Positions 61,101 to 64,000 of a stretch of DNA of 64,000 bases are shown piece by piece; the first letter of the stretch is position 1, and each line of letters opens with the position of its first letter. The notes beneath the pieces are model-generated. The model had not been told where the DNA came from. It saw only the letters and a program-made list of their open reading frames with translations, and searched no databases. This DNA comes from Labia minor (Eukaryota > Arthropoda > Insecta > Dermaptera > Spongiphoridae): the NCBI GenBank assembly GCA_963082975.1, contig OY720347.1, positions 15,792,225 through 15,856,224 on the forward strand, given 5' to 3'. Both the position numbers and the translations under genes were made by a program.

Positions 61101-63836
61101 AATCTTATAAACTATAAGAATTTTTAGTTTTGTTAAGCTTATAATAATATCAATGAAAAATTTATTTTTCAAAGAAATACTCGAACTAAATAGAAAAATA
61201 CAATCTTGATATTTTTCCATGAATCAATTCATTGGTCACGTGCCATTTTCTGAAACGTTCTCTTATTTATTTCATTTAAGAATTCATTTGTATGGTGGAT
61301 TAACCCAAATCCGGTTTCAATGGATTGGATCGTTTGTTTCAGCTGCCCATCTGGGGGAGATTTGTTACAGTGACTCCCATTGTCGATTAGCTGATACTCA
61401 TCTCTACTGTGATTTCATTATTCGTAATTTACTCGGCCGATGTCGATGCCAACGGTTCACTTCAGCCGGGCACGATCACAGCCATGGGCCATGTACCCTT
61501 CATAACACCCTGCCAGGGGAGGAACCCGTCACCGAGCCATTCACCCCGACACCAGCTTCCATTTCCTTCACGGAAATTTCCTCTTCTTCGGCCTCGACGA
61601 CAGCAGTGGCATCGATCTTTACACTTCCGCCATCTAAACCAACGAAATCAAATTTTCAAGAGACAACCCCCACTACACCCGCCCCAGTGACATCTACTGC
61701 TTTGACAGCTTCAACAACCCCTTTGACCACTTTGCAGACAAAAGATAATGTCATCAGTGATATGTTCCCCCTTTCAACTGTAATGTCACCCACGCCAAAT
61801 AAGCCCCTTGAGTCTTGGCAATCGCTTCCAAATGATATTGAAACAACAACAGGAAAGGACTCTTTAACATTTACCACCACATCGACAACTACCAAAGAAT
61901 TCATTGACGAATTATCAAATACCATTGTGGATCATCATCCATTTCAAGGTATTACTTTAAAATTCAATTCATTCAAAACAATTGAATATTTTTTTAAAAA
62001 AATGAATCTCTCTCTCTCTCTCTCTAAAAAAAATTAACTTTTTCAATTTACTTTTTCTGTCAATCAAATATCTCAATATAAAAAAATTTTCAATTATATC
62101 AGATTTCGTCATGTTTTGAGAAATTTTCAATTTTATAAGACTAACAGATGTGAATTAATTTATAAATATTAAATAAAAATAGATACCTATATACGAGGGT
62201 GGAGTGAAAAGTTTCCGGCCTGACCAAGAAAAACGATGTTTTTAAATTTTTTTTTGCTATATTTTTCAACATAATCTCCATCAACACTGATACATTTCTC
62301 ATAAATGTATTCTAATAAATTTAATTAATTAATTTAATTTAATTTAAATCTCATCAACATTTATGAATCGACGCAAAAATTCGTTTGGATTACGCCTTCA
62401 GCGCCAAATTGTCAGTAGAAATGGTTTTTCGAAGCAGTTTTTGGTCTAAAGTTAGCAAACGCGGCACCCACGTTGCACACAGCTTGTCCATATTCAAATG
62501 ATTGTGCAAAATATTTTGTACACGTTCAGCTGACATCGTACATGTCTCAGCTATCTTCAATGTTGAAAAATAAAGCAAAATAAAAAAATTAAAAACATCG
62601 TTTTTCTTGGTCAGGCTTTTTCTAGATACTTTTCACCCCACCCTCTTATAGATATAATCTTATGATGAAAAATGATAACCAAAAAAAGAGTATTTTATAA
62701 AAGAACACCATAATTATATAATAATTTGAATATTTTATTTTTTTGAGGCTCATTAAGTATCTATCGAACATTTATCATACGAACATTCTATAATAATTAT
62801 ATAGTAGTTTAACTTTCCAAGAATCGGTTTAACTTTCATAATTTTTTTGTCTATTTTTAAAACTTGCACGATTTTTAGTGTTTTATTTTTAACTATTAAA
62901 TTCAAAAATATTAGTTCTCTTCTTTTTGATAGCAGGTAACCGAATCAGGGCATGACTAGCAAATACTTTATAATCGTGAGTTCGTTTTTAAATTGAAATA
63001 TAAATATATAATATAATTAATAATTCTAAATAAATCAAATGATAAAAAGAAAAAACAATTTTCATTCTCTTTATTTCTTTAAGTCACGATTATTTTTTAA
63101 TCTAATTGTAATCTTCTCATTGAATAAAATCGAAATGAACTATTTAGGGAATTTGCATTTTCTTGATTATTGATATATAAGTACTTATATACTTATATTT
63201 TATATCCTATATAATTAATCAAATTTTTAAAATTAAAAAAGCTATATAAGACAAAAGGAGACTCGTTTCTAAATACTAAATTTACATTCTATTTTGAATA
63301 ATTTCTAATATTATTATTTATTTTTATTCATTTGAAAAATGAAATGAAATGGAATATCTATTTTTATATTATCCTGGAGCCAATTTTTAAAAATTTTTAC
63401 ACTTGTTTACAAAAGTTGCGTATTTTGGTAAAATTTTTGTCTGACCAAATAGCTTCAACTAATATGTAATTTCAATTTGACTAAGAAAATAGCATTTTCC
63501 TAGACAAAAGCCATTTGGTTAAATGTTTTGGATAAATAACTTTAACTATTACAGTATCCAATTACGAAATTATTTAAAAAAAGTTTTGTTCTTTATTGTA
63601 TATTTATCTAACTTCAGCTTGCCATAACTTCAGTGCAGTTTTGAGTTCTAATTTAATGTAAATGTGAAAATAAAAATCCGTTTGATATAAATCAAATAAA
63701 TAAATTATATAGGAAGAAGATGTACCAAATGGTGAATTATTAGATAATTTATCCATCGAAATTGAAGAAACATTACCCAGTACATCAAATGATATAATTT
63801 TTCCAAAAATATTAGAAAAAATTGATTCTGAAGATG
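40410..63836 (+). CDS. Secreted/membrane EB-module protein with mucin-like stalk, continues past right edge
   Basis: Five exons join by phase: 40410-40445, 51980-52148, 59119-59250, 61343-61948 and, less surely, 63717-63836. The signal peptide MSPSWVLPIWLLAAGVATVQ is split by an 11.5-kb intron. Three cysteine modules follow with spacing C-x5-C-x8-C-x4-C-x-C (x10 instead of x4 in the third), each closing with a sixth Cys. This is the pattern of EB/EGF-like modules in arthropod extracellular proteins. Exon 4 then gives about 150 residues rich in Thr, Ser and Pro (runs such as TTTSTTTKEF), a likely O-glycosylated stalk. Introns after exons 2, 3 and 4 are all phase 1, typical of shuffled extracellular modules. 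A membrane anchor would lie beyond the window. A stop codon (TGA, 40407-40409) directly precedes the ATG in frame. Function and orthologue unknown. Confidence 0.85.
41300..41680. other. Anonymous GC/CpG-rich segment in EB-gene intron 1
   Basis: About 380 bp with raised CpG content and short open frames on both strands (41316-41507 minus, 41441-41659 plus). No domain, splice-bounded exon or repeat end is recognised. It could be an enhancer, an alternative first exon, or part of an unrecognised element. Confidence 0.35.
41681..43383. other. EB-gene intron 1, AT-rich, nothing recognised
   Basis: A poly(A) tract of about 22 nt occurs at 42077-42098. Frame 42792-43049 (minus) has no domain. Confidence 0.4.
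43384..44003 (+). repeat. R1 element, copy f
   Basis: Near-full copy very similar to copy e. A small deletion removes CATGTGAAATT from unit 1 (near 43700), and the CGGA block is shortened (near 43870). Confidence 0.87.
44004..46924. other. EB-gene intron 1, partly less AT-rich
   Basis: Segments at about 44610-44860, 45005-45140 and 45300-45560 are less AT-rich and CpG-bearing. The frame at 44623-44850 has no recognisable domain. A (TA)n tract sits near 45622. The remainder is AT-rich. Confidence 0.35.
46925..47411 (-). mobile_element. Mariner remnant (copy 3)
   Basis: The minus strand reads MHHDNAQAHTLLVVRDFLSK, NNTVIMPLTPYSPDLAPCDF and FLFPTLKRPMKEKCFVTIDE. It retains the second and third catalytic Asp regions (HHDN, YSPDLAPCD). 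It is the same lineage as copy 1 (shared 3' block GCATGTT..AA.CGTCGAAG.ACTTC). The 5' half is deleted. Confidence 0.88.
47412..48494. other. EB-gene intron 1, AT-rich
   Basis: A short GGCTGAGCCGATTATTATGA at about 48263 is a decayed fragment of the conserved arthropod repeat string. Nothing else recognised. Confidence 0.4.
48495..49372. mobile_element. Mariner remnant with inverted duplicated 5' end (copy 4)
   Basis: Arms of about 270 bp (48495-48764 and 49101-49372) are inverted copies. Each reads from the TIR into a mariner N-terminus: FLFDLKKSADEVHQT on plus, FEEVAAEVHQTLLDGDA on minus. The plus strand continues with RIEDADEKLIYNPKLLKLWV then a stop, matching the mariner block around the first catalytic Asp. 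Dead. Confidence 0.75.
49373..51004. other. EB-gene intron 1, unassigned
   Basis: About 49380-49560 is less AT-rich (GGCTCCTTTGGATTAAGTGG, CTGCAAGGGTCTGCCACTCC) and may be a retroelement scrap. A (TA)n tract lies at 50150-50181. Nothing else recognised. Confidence 0.4.
51005..51249. mobile_element. hAT-like element with perfect 8-bp duplication
   Basis: Starts TAGTGATTCCCAAAATGTG and ends AAGATTGTGAACTTCTT. ATCTAAAC flanks both sides (50997-51004 and 51250-51257). A GC-rich hairpin GCGGCTCCCAGGGGAGCCGC lies near the left end. 245 bp, non-coding. Confidence 0.8.
51980..52148 (+). CDS. EB-protein exon 2 (EB module 1)
   Basis: The exon opens after the acceptor ...TTTGCTAG. The TAG of the acceptor is an in-frame stop, which shows the start is by splicing. 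It encodes the end of the signal peptide, a short linker (VGTPPARLGQ), and the module ACLSEGQC, TRSVANSTC, SSGTCSC, KPYFAEHDGSCLP. It ends in phase 1 at a GTAAGT donor (52149). It is strongly GC-rich against an AT-rich intron background. Confidence 0.88.
52442..53107 (+). repeat. R3 element, copy B
   Basis: Same order of blocks as copy A, with CTCACAGATAGACAGACA in place of the long microsatellite. Ends ATCTCTGGCGAGATAGT. It lies just downstream of EB exon 2. Confidence 0.8.
53108..55929. other. EB-gene intron 2, AT-rich
   Basis: Mostly AT-rich with homopolymer runs. A GC patch at about 53955-54060 (GGCGGAAGCCG) and the frame at 54662-54916 have no recognised content. Confidence 0.4.
55930..56250. 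repeat. Fold-back with hammerhead-like motifs
   Basis: Arms of about 130 bp (55950-56080 and 56117-56244) are inverted copies with a 36-bp loop. Each carries CGATTGC..GCAATCG-type hairpins followed by CGAAACGTTGTGTATT. The arms are nearly identical, with a CGCGCGCGAGCG versus CGCTCGG difference at the inner tip. No coding capacity. Confidence 0.75.
56251..58030. other. EB-gene intron 2, one less AT-rich patch
   Basis: About 56540-56730 (GCTGGTGGGCAGAGGCAACG and following) is GC-richer but gives no splice-bounded open frame that fits the EB gene's phase. The rest is AT-rich. Confidence 0.4.
58031..58625 (-). repeat. R3 element, copy C, with CT/GT microsatellite
   Basis: Reverse-orientation R3 copy. 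A (TC)n(TG)n tract at about 58131-58190 sits at the same internal site as the (CA)n(GA)n of copy A. Confidence 0.8.
59119..59250 (+). CDS. EB-protein exon 3 (EB module 2)
   Basis: Opens after TTTTATGCAG and ends in phase 1 at GTGAGG (59251). It encodes TLLGLPCRVDGQC, RLKVANSSC, LKGTCDCDAGF and RRHTCLP. The module is closely similar to the one on exon 2 (shared VANS-C, GTC-C, G/H-x-CLP), suggesting an exon duplication. Phase 1-1 symmetry allows duplication without a frameshift. Confidence 0.9.
59669..59731 (+). mobile_element. Solitary mariner-type terminal sequence
   Basis: Carries ACGAGGGTGGGGTGAAAAGT and CCTGACCAAGAAAAACGATG, nearly identical to the left end of the element at 62191. No matching opposite end is visible nearby. 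Confidence 0.7.
59749..59905. mobile_element. 157-bp hAT-like MITE
   Basis: Perfect 16-bp inverted ends, CAGTGATGGCGAACCT, with GTATAGAC (59741-59748) and GTATAGAT (59906-59913) as an 8-bp target duplication with one change. Internal GACCCAC repeats lie near both ends. It sits immediately beside the solitary mariner end. Confidence 0.87.
60108..60922 (+). mobile_element. THAP-domain (P-element-like) transposon remnant
   Basis: Inverted ends about 80 bp long share GTCG, CCATTTTGGATGTACC and AAACATT (about 60147-60178 versus 60834-60888 reversed). Inside is the start of a THAP zinc finger, MACSAYGCTNRRGNKSKRQL. THAP fingers plus inverted ends are typical of P-element relatives. No transposase core remains. 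Confidence 0.65.
60442..60528 (+). pseudogene. THAP-finger N-terminal fragment
   Basis: Twenty-eight codons, MACSAYGCTNRRGNKSKRQL then AEEGRLYV and TAA. The C-x4-C pair and GCTNR are the THAP signature. The later Cys and His ligands are absent, so this cannot fold as a complete finger. Confidence 0.6.
61343..61948 (+). CDS. EB-protein exon 4 (EB module 3 plus Ser/Thr-rich stalk)
   Basis: Opens after TTTGTTTCAG and ends in phase 1 at the GTATTA donor (61949). It encodes the divergent third module (HLGEICYSDSHC, RLADTHLYC, then NLLGRCRC) and a long Thr/Ser/Pro-rich region with acidic tail DELSNTIVDHHPFQ. The open frame extends upstream to an ATG at 61219 and downstream to 62037, but those flanks are AT-rich intron and a CT repeat. 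Confidence 0.88.
62191..62651 (-). mobile_element. Mariner transposon, internally deleted (copy 5)
   Basis: Inverted ends ACGAGGGTGGAGTGAAAAGT and, reversed, GAGGGTGGGGTGAAAAGTAT, each followed by a CCTGACCAAGAAAAACGATG block. The minus strand reads LKIAETCTMSAERVQNILHN, HLNMDKLCATWVPRLLTLDQ and KLLRKTISTDNLAL, the helix-turn-helix and linker region of mariner transposase (WVPR.LT..QK). The catalytic domain is deleted. Confidence 0.88.
62652..63716. other. EB-gene intron 4, AT-rich
   Basis: No exon, repeat end or domain recognised between the mariner remnant and the possible fifth exon. Confidence 0.4.
63717..63836 (+). CDS. Possible EB-protein exon 5
   Basis: A segment flanked by an AG (63715-63716) and a GTATTA donor (63837) reads without stops only in the frame that continues exon 4 in phase 1. 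It ends in phase 1 again, like the other module exons. It encodes an acidic stretch, DVPNGELLDNLSIEIEETLP then STSNDIIFPKILEKIDSED. An alternative AG at 63711-63712 would shift the frame to a stop. The frame remains open past the donor to a TAA at 63938-63940, so a terminal exon is also possible. No domain is recognisable. Confidence 0.5.
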
Positions 63837-64000
63837 GTATTAATTTTTTTGTTGTGTGTGTTTGCGGTATAGCATGTACGCATCCTACATTCTTATCAAT
63901 CAATAAAAACGTCTATTTAATTTGTGGTGAACCAAGATAAGATCCCGGTGAACAAATAATTTGTTACTATTGTCTCCGTAATGAAAACATTATAACAAAT

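Noticed and set aside
61219-61342. ATG at 61219 as the start of a 272-codon gene
   Set aside because: The segment before 61343 ends in a T-rich AG acceptor and has no signal peptide; the frame joins in phase 1 to the EB exon at 59119-59250.
61656-61925. Val-rich minus-strand frame over EB exon 4
   Set aside because: Antisense of the Thr-rich stalk; the composition is explained by ACN codons on the plus strand.

Overview
The window is AT-rich (well over 70% by eye) eukaryotic nuclear DNA from an arthropod, most likely an insect. The evidence is split genes with GT-AG introns, a neuronal syntaxin whose exons read like insect Syntaxin 1A, canonical Ran and mitochondrial EF-Tu genes, introns of 7 to 22 kb, and many mariner, hAT-type, jockey-like LINE, tRNA-SINE and Penelope-like remnants. 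No bacterial gene organisation, CRISPR array or rRNA was seen. The species cannot be named from the sequence.

Layout. (1) 1-25.2 kb: the 5' part of Syntaxin 1A on the minus strand. Coding exon 1 is at 25175-25207, exon 2 at 23836-23925 and exon 3 at 1734-1833; the gene runs off the left edge. Its second intron is 22,002 bp and is packed with transposon relics. (2) 25.2-26.0 kb: a head-to-head intergenic region with GC-richer patches, probably promoters for Syx1A (minus) and Ran (plus). (3) 26018-26863: Ran GTPase, four coding exons, 214 aa, complete. (4) 27637-30946, minus: mitochondrial elongation factor Tu, ten coding exons, 473 aa, complete, tail-to-tail with Ran. (5) 34437-36304, plus: the 3' three exons of an ankyrin-repeat gene. 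(6) 40410 to beyond the right edge, plus: a secreted or membrane-anchored protein. Its signal peptide is split over exons 1 and 2, three cysteine-rich EB/EGF-like modules sit on exons 2, 3 and 4, and a Ser/Thr-rich mucin-like stalk follows. None of the EB exons is a complete open frame on its own; matching splice phases join them.

Most of the rest is mobile DNA. Three abundant anonymous families are labelled here R1 (about 620-640 bp, six copies, each with an internal duplicated unit of about 90 bp), R2 (shares a core with R1 in the opposite orientation) and R3 (about 600-650 bp, with a microsatellite at a fixed internal site). A 1,366-bp transposon with perfect 33-bp inverted ends and repeated internal copies of an 11-bp end motif sits inside one R1 copy. 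Other elements include five short hAT-like elements with visible 8-bp target duplications, five mariner remnants and one detached mariner end, a THAP-domain (P-element-like) remnant, two jockey-like LINE fragments, a tRNA-derived SINE with an 11-bp target duplication, and several large fold-back structures. Two of the fold-backs carry hammerhead-ribozyme-like motifs of the kind known from Penelope-like elements.

The genes share no pathway: synaptic vesicle fusion (Syx1A), nuclear transport (Ran), mitochondrial translation (EF-Tu), an ankyrin adaptor and an extracellular EB protein. All positions were read by eye. Exon borders were checked by splice consensus and reading phase; repeat borders are approximate unless a target duplication is quoted.
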